Shown: positions 21,297-31,140, numbered from the stretch's first letter. The stretch is DNA of 64,000 nucleotides from Odobenus rosmarus divergens (GCF_000321225.1 NW_004450483.1:826599-890598), one strand, 5' to 3'. A program made the numbers and translations. The notes: a model not told the origin generated them from the letters alone.

Positions 21297-21498
21297 TTTT
21301 TTTTTTTTTAAGATTTTATTCATTTATTTGACACAGAGAGAGACAGTGAGAGAGGGAACACAAGCAGGGGGAGTGGGAGAGGGAGAAGCAGGCTTCCCAC
21401 TGAGCAGGGAGCCCGATGTGGGGCTTGATCCCAGGACCGTGGGCTCATGATCTGAGCCGAAGGCAGATGCTTAACGACTGAGCCACCCAGGCGCCCCC
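21297..21498 (-). mobile_element. Can-SINE (SINEC)
   Basis: Reverse element: T-rich tail with AAGATTTTATTCATTTATTT at left, head at right ending GAGCCACCCAGGCGCCCCC. Perfect 16-bp TSD AGAATGTTAACGTCTT at 21281-21296 and 21499-21514: a young insertion. Confidence 0.97.
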
Positions 21499-21514
21499 AG
21501 AATGTTAACGTCTT

Positions 21515-22208
21515 AAAATCTTCCCTTTGGCTAAATGCTAGCGGGAGTGAAATTCAGCTCCTAGAATTAGCAGGTTCAAGCGTGGTCACTGATGCTCCCC
21601 TTCCTGAAGACATTAGCTACACATGGCCTTTACCCACAACAGAGACAGGGCCAAAGGCTTTGCACCACTCTTGGAGATGGCCAGAGCCCAAGGGGCACTG
21701 CTATGGCAGAAGGCTGGCGATGTTCCTGGGGCAGCAACATGGGCGGGGGCAGAGCAGCCTGGCTTTCTGTAGAATCTCTGGGTCTGCATGGTCTTTGAAG
21801 GTGATCTGCAGGCCGGTCTGACAACAGGAGGCTAGTAGGATGAGGGGTAGGGCTCCCCCTTCACTTGGGAGGTCTCTTCTGGTCCTTCCGGTCCTCAGAG
21901 AGGGGAAGCCTTGAGTCTTCCCTTTTCCCACCCAAGAGGTGGAGGGCAAGAGTCTGGTGAGGGTTTGTTCTGGGTGCAGGTAGCTCGCAATGAAGATGAA
22001 AGTGTCTTCGAGACTGGCTGGCTGGCTGGCCGGTTGGTCTTTTGAGTCCCCGGTAAACAGAGGGCCCTCCCCCTTGGAATGCAGGAACGAGAAGAATCTT
22101 CCCTATCTCTCTCCTCCACAGGATCATGCATCCAGAACCAGATGCCTAGGAGGCTTGCCCTTGCTGGCTCATCTCCACCCAGGGCGCAGGGGAAGTGTCC
22201 ACGTGTGT
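21515..22208. other. Unassigned unique sequence
   Basis: No repeat or gene recognised. Overlapping frames on both strands reflect GC content. Confidence 0.45.
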
Positions 22209-22212
22209 GGAT

Positions 22213-22240
<28 letters not shown>
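22213..22240. repeat. (AC)14 microsatellite
   Basis: Uninterrupted AC dinucleotide tract of 28 bp. Confidence 0.95.
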
Positions 22241-22244
<4 letters not shown>

Positions 22245-22354
22245 ATACCCACATGTAGCAAACACTCAGGCACCAGAAACATTTTCAAACACTCAAACAC
22301 AGTGGCAAAGCCCCTGTCCTCCCAGAAGATAGCAAGGAGTTCATCATTCATGTA

Positions 22355-22875
22355 TCCCATGGCATTTTCTGAGCATTTGCTCCGTGTCCACACCAGGCCA
22401 GGGGCTGATGCAACAGCAAGCAAACCGCTCACCGTCTCAACCCATGTGAGCCTTCCAGGGTGGAAAGAGGACTAGACTTTAAACAAACACACAAATCAAA
22501 GTGTAATTATGGACCAGGACAAGCGCAAGGACGGAGTGTATCTGTGGTCTGGGGAAGTGTGGCAGGGGCCTGTCCCCGTCTGGGTCAGGGAAGGTTGTCC
22601 CTGACAAAGTGACTTTTGAAGTAATGGCTGGGGGATGTGTAGGGTTACCCTGGTCGGGGGCAGCGGGACTGGGAAGGGAGGTTCCAGGGAGAGGAGACTG
22701 TCTGGGCCGAGGCCCTGGGTCCAGCTGGAGACAGCTGACCTGAAGGCCAGATTGATGGGAAGCAGGGTGGCAGCGGACTCCCAGAGGATGTTGTAGGAAT
22801 TTGGCCGTTACGGTAGGTACAAGGGAAGCATGATCGGATCTGCTGGCGGCGGGGTAGAGAACCATAGGAAGGCAA
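22355..22875 (-). mobile_element. L2 LINE relic
   Basis: Reverse L2 in order: 'gagcatttgctccgtgtccacaccaggcc', 'caaagtgtaattatggaccaggacaagcgcaagg', 'gggtcagggaaggttgtccctgacaaagtgacttttgaa', 'gaggccctgggtccagctgg', 'gtacaagggaagcatgatcggatctg'. About 500 bp, diverged. Confidence 0.7.
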
Positions 22876-22961
22876 GAGTGGGTGCAGAGGACAAGTCGGG
22901 ACTCTCTTACCTCTGTCCTGGTGAGAGGTAAGCGGGGTATGTTAAGAAATTTGTCCGCACT

Positions 22962-23167
22962 GGGCGCCTGGGTGGCTCAGTTGGTTAAGCGACTGCCTTC
23001 GGCTCAGGTCATGATCCTGGAGTCCCGGGATCGAGTCCCGCATCGGGCTCCCTGCTCAGCAGGGAGTCTGCTTCTCCCTCAGACCCTCTTCCCTCTTGTG
23101 GTCTCTATCTCCCATTCTCTCTCTCTCAAATAAATAAATAAAATCTTTAAAAAAAAAAAAAGAAAAT
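22962..23167 (+). mobile_element. Can-SINE (SINEC)
   Basis: Head GGGCGCCTGGGTGGCTCAGT, B-box-like GGGATCGAGTCCC, tail AAATAAATAAATAAAATC plus poly(A). TSD AAATTTGTCCGCACT (22947-22961) versus AAATTTATTCGCACT (23168-23182), 13 of 15 matching. Confidence 0.96.
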
Positions 23168-23182
23168 AAATTTATTCGCACT

Positions 23183-23844
23183 AACCTTGCCCACAGTGGC
23201 AGTGGGCTGGCTAGGGAGGTTCTAGAAAAGGCAGAGTTGGGGATGCCCTCTGACTGCCTGACTTACACAAAAGGTAGAGGGGAAGCCTGGGCAGGCCCAG
23301 GTTTGAGGACGATGCTGGCTGAGGGGTCTCCAGGCAGAGGGCGTGGGGTTCTGTGGTATCACCCAGAGAGTCCCTGGGATTGAAGCTGGGAGCTGGGATG
23401 AGGCCAGCGGGGCTGACGCAGGGAGAGAGTGGGGGGTCCAGGGCTCTGCCACCTGGCTGGGCTCCCAACTCACACGTGCTCCCTGGCCCTCACTCCATCT
23501 CTCTCTTTCTAGCACCTTCCTGCCTCCCACTGACGTCCAAGCAGAGAGGAGCATATCCCAAACCAGAGCTACAAACAAGCAATCCTGTTTTTAAAACACT
23601 CATATGAAAGACGGTTGTTTTTTAGCTAAAATATGAGGGATATTCAAAACAAGTAAAAACTCAGAGCCTGGATATGAATTGAAAACTTGAAAGGGGAATA
23701 CATAGCAGCCCGAAACAATCCACATGAAGTGGACGATGACCTCCATGAACAGACTATCCTTTAGTCCTGCTAGTAAATGGCCCCAGTCTGAGGCTCACCC
23801 AGGCCCCCGGGGAGCCCAGAGGCTCTGCATTACCTCCTGGGCCG
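23183..23844. other. Unassigned unique sequence
   Basis: No recognised element. A run near 23600-23760 is AT-rich and repeat-free. Confidence 0.45.
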
Positions 23845-24305
23845 TTCTCCAAGGGTGGTCCAGGAATCAGCAGCACCTGGGAGCTTGTTAGAAACAGTAC
23901 TTCTGGGATGTGAGGGCGGTCTGACTGTGACATCTGTCACCCCACTGATGGCCAGGGTTGATTCCATGATCCGGCTGGCTAGGCAGGTGTCCTCCCTCCC
24001 TCACGGCTCCACGCGAGTCCCTCCCAAAGCTGCACGCTCCATTGCTGGCCTTCCCCGATAGAGGAGGACCGTTCTTCAGTCAAGGGTATACAGTAGCTGC
24101 CCTCCCCTGCTAGAACCTCCAAACAAGCTCTCCAGGTCCATCTGTAGGAGAACGTAGGGTGGTCAAGCTTCCAAGACTTCAGACACGTCCAAATGAGGCT
24201 CCGCATGTGGCAGACTGCCTTAAAAAAAAAAAAGAAATGGTACTCCTGCTCCCCACTCCAGACCTCCTGAATCAGAGACTGGGGGTAGTGCCCAGCAAGC
24301 TGTGG
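23845..24305 (+). mobile_element. MER5A-like hAT element split by a 7SK retrocopy
   Basis: Left half 'gtggtccaggaatcagcagcacctgggagcttgttagaaacagtacttctg' and right half 'ctgctccccactccagacctcctgaatcagagactgggggtagtgcccagcaagctgtg' are consecutive parts of the MER5A consensus (non-autonomous hAT-Charlie). They are separated by about 330 bp occupied by the 7SK pseudogene. Confidence 0.75.
23906..24221 (+). pseudogene. RN7SK: 7SK small nuclear RNA retropseudogene
   Basis: The sequence starts GGATGTGAGGGCG, the 7SK 5' end, and follows 7SK in order: 'gacatctgtcacccca', 'gccagggttgattc', 'ctggctggctaggc', 'ccccgatagaggaggaccg', 'ggtcaagggtata', 'ctgctagaacctccaaacaagctctc', 'ggagaacgtagggt', 'gtcaagcttccaagact', 'gcatgtggcag.ctgcctt'. 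About 316 nt against roughly 331 nt for functional 7SK, with an internal loss near 24035-24050. It ends in a 12-A tail (24222-24233) and is bounded by an imperfect 16-bp TSD AGAAACAGTACTTCTG (23890-23905) / AGAAATGGTACTCCTG (24233-24248), the marks of L1-mediated retroposition. Both GATC words of the 5' hairpin that bind HEXIM in functional 7SK are changed (GGTC, GATG). Upstream is MER5A sequence, not a snRNA-type promoter. Expected to be non-functional. Confidence 0.95.
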
Positions 24306-24307
24306 GG

Positions 24308-24928
24308 CTTTTTTTGTAATTGAGGTGGAACTCATATGACATAAAATTAGCAATTAAAGTGTACAATTTAGGGGTGCCCGGTTGTCTTAGTTGGTTAAGC
24401 TCAGGTCATGATCTCAGGTCGGTTGGCTCAGGTCATGATGTCAGGGTCCCGGGATAGAGCCCCGCGTCTGGCTCCCTGCTCAGAGGGGGAGTCCGCTTCT
24501 CCCTCTCCCTCTGCCCGTCCCCCCTGCACATGCTCTGTCTCTGTCTCTCCCTCTCTCTCAAATAAATAAAATCTTAAAAAAAAAAATGAAGTGTACAATT
24601 TAGTGACACTGGTGAGCTCACCATGTTTCGCGACCACCACCTCTCTCTAGTCCCCAAACGGCTTCATCACCCTAAAAGGAAGGAAGAAGGAAGGAAGGAA
24701 GTACAGAGGAAGAGACGTACTTAGGAAGCAGTTCCTCCCTGTTCCCCCTTCTCCAGCCCGGCAACCACCAGTCAATACTTCCTGGCTCCGTGCGTGCATT
24801 TGCCTGTTCTGGATATCTTATATAAATGGAATCATACAACGGGTGGCCTTTTGTGTCTGGCTGCCTTCACTTGGCATCATGGTTTCGGGATTCATCTATG
24901 TTGCCACACGCATCAGAGCTAGATTCCT
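24308..24928 (-). mobile_element. Old L1 fragment (3' UTR/ORF2 end), split by a SINE
   Basis: Plus strand carries the antisense L1M text 'ttgtaattgaggtggaactcatatgacataaaattagcaattaaagtgtacaattta', 'cccttctccagcccggcaaccaccagtcaatacttcctggct', 'atataaatggaatcatacaacgggtggccttttgtgtctggctgcc', 'gggattcatctatgttgcc'. A Can-SINE (24371-24588) and a small GGAA run (24677-24700) interrupt it. Confidence 0.85.
24371..24588 (+). mobile_element. Can-SINE with internal duplication of its head
   Basis: Head GGGGTGCCCGGTTGTCTTAG followed by GCTCAGGTCATGATCTCAG and then a second GGCTCAGGTCATGATGTCAG, so the TCAGGTCATGAT block is duplicated and the normal CTGCCTTC piece is missing. TSD AAGTGTACAATTTA at 24357-24370 and 24589-24602, perfect. 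Confidence 0.95.
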
Positions 24929-24934
24929 TGGTAT

Positions 24935-25065
24935 AGTTCTGTCCCTAACTAGCTCCAGGGGAACCAGTAAGTGCTCTGCTCTCCGCAAGCCTCAGTTAAC
25001 CTACTTATAATAGGCTGTGCTGAGGAGTAAGTGAGGATCACCCAGAACCGGGCTCAATCAGGACA
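24935..25065 (+). mobile_element. MIR SINE relic
   Basis: Forward MIR core, degenerate: 'ctgtccctaactagctcc', 'cctcagttaacctacttataataggctgtgctgaggagtaagtgagg'. Confidence 0.55.
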
Positions 25066-25392
25066 AACTGCTGTTTAATGAGCCCCTAGGCAATCGCCAT
25101 TGGGGTAGCTTGAATGACGTTGAACATACCTGGGGACAAACCTGTGTGGGTTAAGGATCAGGCGTTTTATTCTGAATTCAATAGAGGCCACTGGAGGTTT
25201 TAGGCAAGTGAGTGAGAAGAGCCTATGTACTTTATTAAATGATCCCTTGGATCATAGGTCAGGGATGCCATTTTCCCCTCCTTGAGGTTACTGACAGCCC
25301 TCATCCCCAGAGGGTCATGGGACCTCCCAAGAGATAGCTGAGTCTAGGGGATGACCCAGCTGAGACTTCATGAGACCCTGTTTTCACTGAAC
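25066..25392. other. Unassigned sequence
   Basis: 'aggcgttttattctgaattcaatagaggccactggaggttttaggcaagtgagtgag' near 25160-25216 resembles reverse L2. The rest is unassigned. Confidence 0.4.
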
Positions 25393-25394
25393 TG

Positions 25395-25490
25395 GCCACC
25401 AACTCTGTGAGGTGGGTGCTCTTCTTATCCCCATTTCATAGATAAGAAGACTGAGGTCTCGAGAGAGATTCCAACCCAACTGCCTGCTAA
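25395..25490 (-). mobile_element. MIR SINE relic
   Basis: Reverse MIR: 'gaggtgggtgctcttcttatccccatttcatagataagaagactgaggtctcgag'. Confidence 0.75.
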
Positions 25491-25719
25491 CACCGTACAT
25501 TTCCCTAGGCTGTGATGTTGGAAGATGGTACCCAGCATCTCTGGTCTAGGCCCCCTGGTGTCCAGACTCTTCCCCGGAAAGTGGAGCCGCCTGCCACTCC
25601 AGTCGTCTGGGTCACTGTGGAGCTGGTCAGGTCACACATCAGAGGACGATCTGGAGCAAGGGATCCCCTCAGACACTTCAGTAGCAGTCCCGTGGGGACT
25701 GGGCATGGACACCATTTTT

Positions 25720-25883
25720 TTTTAAGATTTTATTTATTTATTCATGAGAGAGAGAGAGAGAGGCACAGGGAGAAGCAGGCTCCCAAGGAGCAGGGAGCCC
25801 GATGCGGGACTTGATCCCACGACCCTGGGATCCTGACCTGAGCTGAAGGCAGACGCTTAACCATCTGAGCCACCCAGGCGCCC
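25720..25883 (-). mobile_element. Can-SINE, short subtype
   Basis: Reverse element with AAGATTTTATTTATTTATTC tail side, (GA)n, and head ending GAGCCACCCAGGCGCCC. Only about 164 bp because the CT-rich middle is short. Perfect 14-bp TSD TGGACACCATTTTT at 25706-25719 and 25884-25897. Confidence 0.97.
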
Positions 25884-25897
25884 TGGACACCATTTTT

Positions 25898-26000
25898 GAC
25901 ACACACCAGCTATGTGACGTTGGCCAAGCCACTTAACCTTTCTGAGCCCCTACTTCCTCACCTACAAAGACAGAATAGTAATAGCCCCTCAGGGCCATGG
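25898..26000 (+). mobile_element. MIR SINE relic
   Basis: Forward MIR: 'accagctatgtgacgttggccaagccacttaacctttctgagcccctacttcctcacctacaaagacagaatagtaatagc'. Confidence 0.85.
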
Positions 26001-26284
26001 GAGCAATTGGACGTAACACCTTGCTTTCCGCTCCAAAGGCTGGCCATGCAGGGTCACTCCATCCTGGCCACTCGCAGGCTTCCCAGGCTGATTCTTGTCC
26101 CCGTGCTTCCCCCCAGCTCAACTTCCTCACGTGCTGGGAGATAAACTTCTGGGCTGGAAGAGACCAACCCCACACAGCCAGTGGGCAGCCCCCGGGCCCC
26201 AGCAGCCCGGGTGAAGGGCAGGCATGGACTTGAAGGGGAAATTGTCCTGCTCGCTGTCCTCGGAACCTCAAGGAAGCCAGTGAC

Positions 26285-26640
26285 ACAACCGAGTGTGGAC
26301 ATTAATGCAATCGAAGGGTAATTCAATCACTTTATAGAAGTTGATCTGTCCTTTTTATTACAATTACTGTCGGCTGGGGTGTTTCGTTCCATCATGGAAA
26401 ATAAACATCATTTATCATACTTGTAAAGATTAGCCCCCGACAGCCACAGCTCTTGCTTTGCATAAATGTGTATTAATGTCGGCCCTGCCCGCCGTGCGGG
26501 GAGAAGTCTATATTTCACAAGACTGATTAGGCCCCGTCACCACTGCTTTAAGTAATGTCTTATCATGACTGATACACCCCGACTGCAAAACAGCAGCTGG
26601 GTGGGGGGAGCGGGGGCTGCTCCAGGCAATTTATGGTGGC
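26285..26640. promoter_or_regulatory. Candidate conserved non-coding island
   Basis: Repeat-free block rich in AT cores: ATTAATGCAATCG, GGTAATTCAATC, TTATTACAATTACTG, ATAAACATCATTTATCAT, GCATAAATGTGTATTAATG, GACTGATTAGG, CTTATCATGACTGATAC. It is bounded by CpG-containing text ('ctgcccgccgtgcggggag'). This pattern is common in developmental enhancers; no function is shown. Confidence 0.38.
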
Positions 26641-26829
26641 ATTGGGATGAAAAGTAGGTCTAGGAAGGTGGGCATCTGTTTCCTCTGGGCCCTGGGCCCA
26701 TCCCTGATGCTGGGGACTGCCCTGGCCACCCCCGTCCCAGGGCTCCTGACCAGGAAGCAGGGGCTGCTCACGGGGGTGTCAAGGGCCAGGGAGCCCCGGG
26801 GAGCACTGACCACTGCCGAGCACCCAGCC
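26641..26829. other. Unassigned GC-rich sequence
   Basis: Open in several frames on both strands, no recognised protein or repeat. Confidence 0.4.
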
Positions 26830-27335
26830 CAGCCCTTGAGCGTCCTCCTTTTGAGACCCCACCAAGGTTCTCTTGCTCCTCTCCTCCACTTTGGGGCAAC
26901 TGGCCCTCCAGGCCCTTCTCTTGTCAGGACCCCCTTTGCATCAGTTCCCTGAAGCCTCCCCTGTTTTCTCCCATGCCCAAGCTGAGGTCCATCCTGGCCG
27001 CCCCTGGCCACCACTGCTGATGGCCAGATTGGTCTCCAGCCCAGGCTCCTGGGCTCAGCCCAGCGTCCGTGACCTCCCACCTGGACGTCCTACCATGGCA
27101 CTAACCTTCTTTGTCCGTCTTGCCATCTGCCATCCACATGGTGGCCAGTGTGGCCTTGATGAACAGAAATGTGATCATAGCCCTCTGGGGACTCCACGTT
27201 GCCTGTGGGGCAAGGTCTAAGCTCCCCCAAATCAGGCTGTCAGGCTCTCCTCCTGCAGCCAGACCACCCCCCTGCCCAGCCATGCCAAAAGCTCGTCCCC
27301 ACCCTGTCATTCACACACTCAGCTTCTGGGCCTGA
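26830..27335 (+). mobile_element. L2 LINE relic, probable
   Basis: Forward L2-like order: 'ggcctt...gaacagaaatgtgatcatagccctctggggactccacgttgcctgtggggcaaggtctaagctc' (consensus 'tgatcatgtcactcccctgcttaaa...ggctccccattgcc...gataaagtcc'), then 'ctctcctcctgcagccagaccacccccc' and 'cattcacacactcagcttctgggcctg'. Confidence 0.5.
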
Positions 27336-27740
27336 TGTGGTAGCTTCTCCCCACAGCCAGCCATGAAGCCCGGTTCCTCCACGTGGTCAGGGTCTCCCCC
27401 AGCTCGGAGACGCAGTCCGCGTGAGTCCTCGGACCTTGGCGCTTCTCAAGCTTTCTTCCCAATTGACATCATGAGCAGGATTTTAGGCAGAAAATGTGGA
27501 AGACTGACTTCACAGGGCTCACACTCACACCACAAGTCTGAATCTAGGTGCAGAAAAGCATTTATATTGTTATTGGTTTTTATTGTTTTATTCACACTAC
27601 ATTGGTAAATTCCTTTGGGTTCTGTAGTTCCATAAGAACTATAAGCATAAGGAGTTTATACCTAGTTTCATGTGCTCCTATTTAAGAAAAATTATAATAA
27701 ATATAATGTAAGATACTAGAATTTCTTTTTCTTCAAGAGA
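27336..27740. other. Unassigned sequence
   Basis: 27480-27735 is AT-rich with no repeat words that I can name. Confidence 0.4.
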
Positions 27741-27750
27741 GTCTGCCCGT

Positions 27751-27949
27751 GGGGCGCCTGGGTGGCTCAGTCATTAAGCATCTGCCTTCTGCTCAGGTCA
27801 TGATCCCAGCGTCCTGGGATTGAGCCCCGCATCAGGGTCCTTGCTCTGCAGAAGCCTGCTTCTCCCTCTCCCACTCCCCCTGCTTGTGTTCCTGCTCTCG
27901 CTGTGTCTCTCTCTGTCAAATAAATAAATAAAATCTTAAAAAAAAAAAG
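27751..27949 (+). mobile_element. Can-SINE (SINEC)
   Basis: Head GGGGCGCCTGGGTGGCTCAG, 'tcattaagcatctgcc' subtype, tail AAATAAATAAATAAAATC plus poly(A). Flanks (GAGTCTGCCCG / AGACTGCTTCC) are only weakly similar, so the TSD is decayed or uncertain. Confidence 0.95.
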
Positions 27950-27989
27950 ACTGCTTCCAAAAGCAAATTCACTTTAAAAAACAGAAAAA

Positions 27990-28115
27990 GAAAGTCTGTC
28001 CATTCCCGAGAGGGCAGGGATTTCGTCCGTCCCATCCACCTGTGCCCTAGCACCTGTCACCGTGCCTGACACCTAGTAGGCGCTCACTGAACATCTGTGG
28101 AAAGAGTGAATGAAG
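27990..28115 (+). mobile_element. L2 LINE 3' end
   Basis: Forward terminus: 'gagagggcagggatttcgtccg', 'gccctagcacctgtcaccgtgcctgacacctagtaggcgctcactgaacatctgtggaaagagtgaatg'. Confidence 0.8.
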
Positions 28116-28560
28116 CCGTGAGAAAGAGGGCATCTGTGTGGCTGGGAGATGGGACTCTTGGAAGGACCAAGGAGATGGCAAGTGGGTGTTTGCTAGGCGA
28201 ATGACTCAGGGACTAAATGAGCAGACGTGTGAACAAGTTAATGAATTGACGGGCTGTTCGGGGCCATTGAGAGCATGAATTGAGGCAGGTGGAAGCAGGG
28301 CTCAGTCAGGCATCTGTCTGTCTAGATGTCACCTGAAAGATGATGCTGTAGCCTGCCTGGCACGGACCTGGACCTGAATGCCCTCTAGGGTCTGCGGTTG
28401 CCACGGTGTCCTCAGACCAATCTGGTCCTCTCCATCTCTCCGCACCATCCTTTCCCCATTCCCAAGGGGCCTCCTGTTGGCTCCCCACTTTGGCTCTCAG
28501 AAGGGTCTGAGCCTGTTCTCCATGTCTACGCCACCTTACAGGACAGGCAGTATGGAGGGG
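28116..28560. other. Unassigned sequence
   Basis: No repeat or exon recognised. Confidence 0.45.
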
Positions 28561-28564
28561 CTTT

Positions 28565-28830
28565 ATGGAGATTCCCACCCCGTACACACCATTCACTTAA
28601 AGTGTATATTCAGTGCAGTGGTTTTTGGTATATACACAGATATGTACACCCATCACCACAGTCAATTTTAGAACATTTCATCACCTCAGAAGGAAACCCT
28701 GTATCCTCAGCTATCATCACTTTATGTCTCCAATAACCACCCAGCCCCTGACAGCCACTAAAATACTTTCTGTCTCTATAGATTTCCCTCCTATAGATTT
28801 TCATATGAATAGGATCCACTTCCTCCTTCT
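28565..28830 (-). mobile_element. Old L1 3' fragment
   Basis: Antisense L1M text on the plus strand: 'cacttaaagtgtatattcagtgcagtggtttttggtatatacac', 'cacccatcaccacagtcaattttagaacatttcatcacc', 'ctgacagccactaaaatactttctgtctctatagatttccc'. Confidence 0.85.
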
Positions 28831-29095
28831 TCCCTTCCTTCCACCTCCTCCTCCACATTTTCCTCCTTTTTCTCCTGCCCACCACCCCCAGCCCCCGCAG
28901 CCTGCCTTGAATGTGGACATGAGGCTGGGGGGCGGGGGGTAGCAGCCATTTTATGACCATGAGACAATCTCAGAATGAAAGCCACACTCTAGGGATGGTA
29001 GAGCAGAAAGGTAGAAGGCACCTGCCTCATCCATAACATAGTAGAGCCTAGGGGGCCAGATCTAGAATATCGACCTCCAGACTCCATGTTATGTG

Positions 29096-29145
29096 GAGAA
29101 AAAGAAAAGAAAAGAGAAGAAAAGAAAAGAAAAGAAAAGAAAAAC
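29096..29145. repeat. (GAAAA)n simple repeat
   Basis: About 50 bp of GAAAA/GAAA units. Confidence 0.9.
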
Positions 29146-29221
29146 CCTATGTAGTTGAGCCACTGCTGTCCAGTTTCTGCTACTTGCAAATGACTGTCGT
29201 CATAACTTGAAAACATAAACT

Positions 29222-29702
29222 ACAGCTCTGATTAGACCACTTCTTTGCTCAAGAGGCAGCTCAGTGACTCCCATCTTCTGTCCAATGAAGTCAAAATGTG
29301 TTAACCTGGAACTCATGGCCTGTGGTCCATCCCCACCCCCCTCTGTGTCCCCAGCTCCGAGGGTTTTGCTTGTTGTTGGCTCCTGTCTCCATTCGTCCCT
29401 CCGGGAGCTCCTCTTTCCTTCCATCTCCTTCTTGGAAATCTCCCCTCCCCATCCTGCCTTCAAGATCCCCTGAAATGGCACTAGTCCACGCAACGCTCCG
29501 TCTCCTCTCCCTCACCCCCCTGCACACACGCACCCTCTCCAAGCAATCTTGGAGTCTTGTCCGGGCACCTGGCACTTTGTGTGGGGTACAGCAGTTACCT
29601 GCCTGGCCTCATCGCCTTCCCACCACCTCCCCCGGATCCAGGACAATGCCTTGGATGCACATCGTAGGTACTCCGCGGATACTTTATGAACGAATGAATA
29701 CC
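29222..29702 (+). mobile_element. L2 LINE relic, long 3' portion
   Basis: Forward L2 in order: 'ctctgattagaccacttctttgctcaagaggcagctcagtgactcccatcttctgtccaatgaagtcaaa', 'aactcatggcctgtggtcc', then 'ccaggacaatgccttggatgcacatcgtaggtactccgcggatactttatgaacgaatgaat'. Confidence 0.8.
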
Positions 29703-29829
29703 AGTGATTCTTTAATAATATACTTTATATGATATGGAAGCACATTTCATGCAACACATCAGTGTAGTTATCCGTGTTATTTATTGGCCACCTACTCTCT
29801 GACAAACACTGTATTAGGCACTTGATTTG

Positions 29830-30103
29830 AAAAAATAATAACATTTCTTTTTTTTCCTTTTGTATGCCAAAAGAATACATGTTCTCTGTTGAATACAAAA
29901 AAATACATTCAGTCATCCATAGTTCCACCCAAATCTCTGCAACGATAGCATTTGGGAGAATATCTCTTAAGATGTATATGGTATATTATATGTAGATAGA
30001 GTGGGAGAGAGAAAGGGATCACTATATAATGGACTTCTTTGATCGTTTTCAAATTGCTGGCTATTCTTTTACTAGACATTTTAAATTTATTTCTCAACTT
30101 CAT
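29830..30103 (-). mobile_element. Old L1-like 3' fragment
   Basis: 'gaatacatgttctctgttgaatac', 'cagtcatccatagttccacccaaatctctgcaacgatagcatttggg' resembles the antisense old-L1 3' UTR text 'aatcatccataatcccaccacccagagataaccactgttaacattttgg'. Confidence 0.5.
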
Positions 30104-30252
30104 GTGTATCCACATTTTACACTTTAGGAAACTGAGGCTCAGAGAAGCAAATTCACGTGCCCAAGGTGATACAGCTCAGACAGAAGCAAAGTGAAATTTT
30201 ATCCCCGGTCTGTGGACCTCCAAAGCCTGTGTTCTTTCCATTTCACTCAACA
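30104..30252 (-). mobile_element. MIR SINE relic
   Basis: Reverse MIR: 'cattttacactttaggaaactgaggctcagagaagcaaattcacgtgcccaaggtgatacagctcagac' and 'gtggacctccaaagcctgtgttcttt'. Confidence 0.9.
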
Positions 30253-30379
30253 TACATAATGTTAGAGATATCCAGCTCTAAGTATTCGTGCATAAGATAA
30301 GCCACAGAGAATGCATACCACATATTTTAAATGTGAATGTGTCTGTTGACGTGTTGTGCACAGATCTGTAATCGCACAC

Positions 30380-30560
30380 CTGTGGTCTTAACCTGGATTC
30401 TATGGACCTCTGAAGAGGACATAAGTGGGCTTCAGTGGCTAGCAAGCCCCCGTGAAAGATCGCTTGCAGGGTTCTCTGTGTATATCTGAATGTTAACTTT
30501 CATAAGGGAGGATTTATAACTTTCATGAGATTCTTAAAGGGCCTGCGACCCCACACGAGC
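30380..30560. mobile_element. hAT-type MITE relic, probable
   Basis: 'ggtcttaacctggattctatggacctctg' and 'taactttcatgagattcttaaagggcctgcgacccc' match the two ends of an old palindromic hAT family ('ggttaagaacc...ggtccatag' / 'tttcatcagattctcaaaggggtccatgacc'). Family not fixed. Confidence 0.5.
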
Positions 30561-31005
30561 CAGGAGGCGCTGATGTACTGAACGCATGCATCCGAGCCAG
30601 GCTGTCTGCGGCATGAACGAGCGCACCCATACATCACCTGGATGCACAGCTGTGTGCTCTGGCTCACTCGGGCTTCCCAGCCCAGCCCAGGCCTCCACGG
30701 AGTTCCGGGCGGGACTCACCTGGCTCAGTGTGCGGATGTCCAGCCCAGGGGGACACGTCTTAGAGTGGGTGTCAGGGAGCACCAGTGGATGGGGGCTGCT
30801 AGCAAGGGCTGGTGGGGTCCAGATGTGTGGGCATAGGAAGAACGCAGGGCTTGTCACCCATGAGACACTGCTCTGGAAACAGGGCCCTCTGGTGAGAGAG
30901 CCATTGACCAAGGACAGATGCTCCCTGGGAAGATGGAGGTGTTGCTTTCAGCTCTCCCTGGGCCTCAGCAGGGTCGGGACATCAAGACTGGGAATCTGGG
31001 CATCT
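30561..31005. other. Unassigned sequence
   Basis: GC-rich with chance frames (142 residues at 30586-31014 plus; 125 at 30534-30911 minus) of no recognisable family. Confidence 0.45.
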
Positions 31006-31009
31006 CAGC

Positions 31010-31140
31010 ACTAATTTTAGTTCCAGCACTGACTAACTTGTTCTTAGGCAGGACACTTCAGCTTCCCAGGCCTCAGTTTCCCCACATATAAAACTAGGAA
31101 CCTTGATTAGAATCAGAGCATGACTAAAATATCCTGCTCA
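31010..31140 (+). mobile_element. MIR SINE relic
   Basis: Forward MIR: 'ttccagcactgactaacttgttcttaggcaggacacttcagcttcccaggcctcagtttccccacatataaaactagg'. Confidence 0.8.

Noticed and set aside
22962..23010. tRNA gene (TGGCTCAGTTGGTTAAGCG with a GATCGAGTCCC B-box-like word)
   Set aside because: It is the tRNA-derived head of a Can-SINE with TSD and A-rich tail; no complete cloverleaf. The same applies to every other SINE head here.
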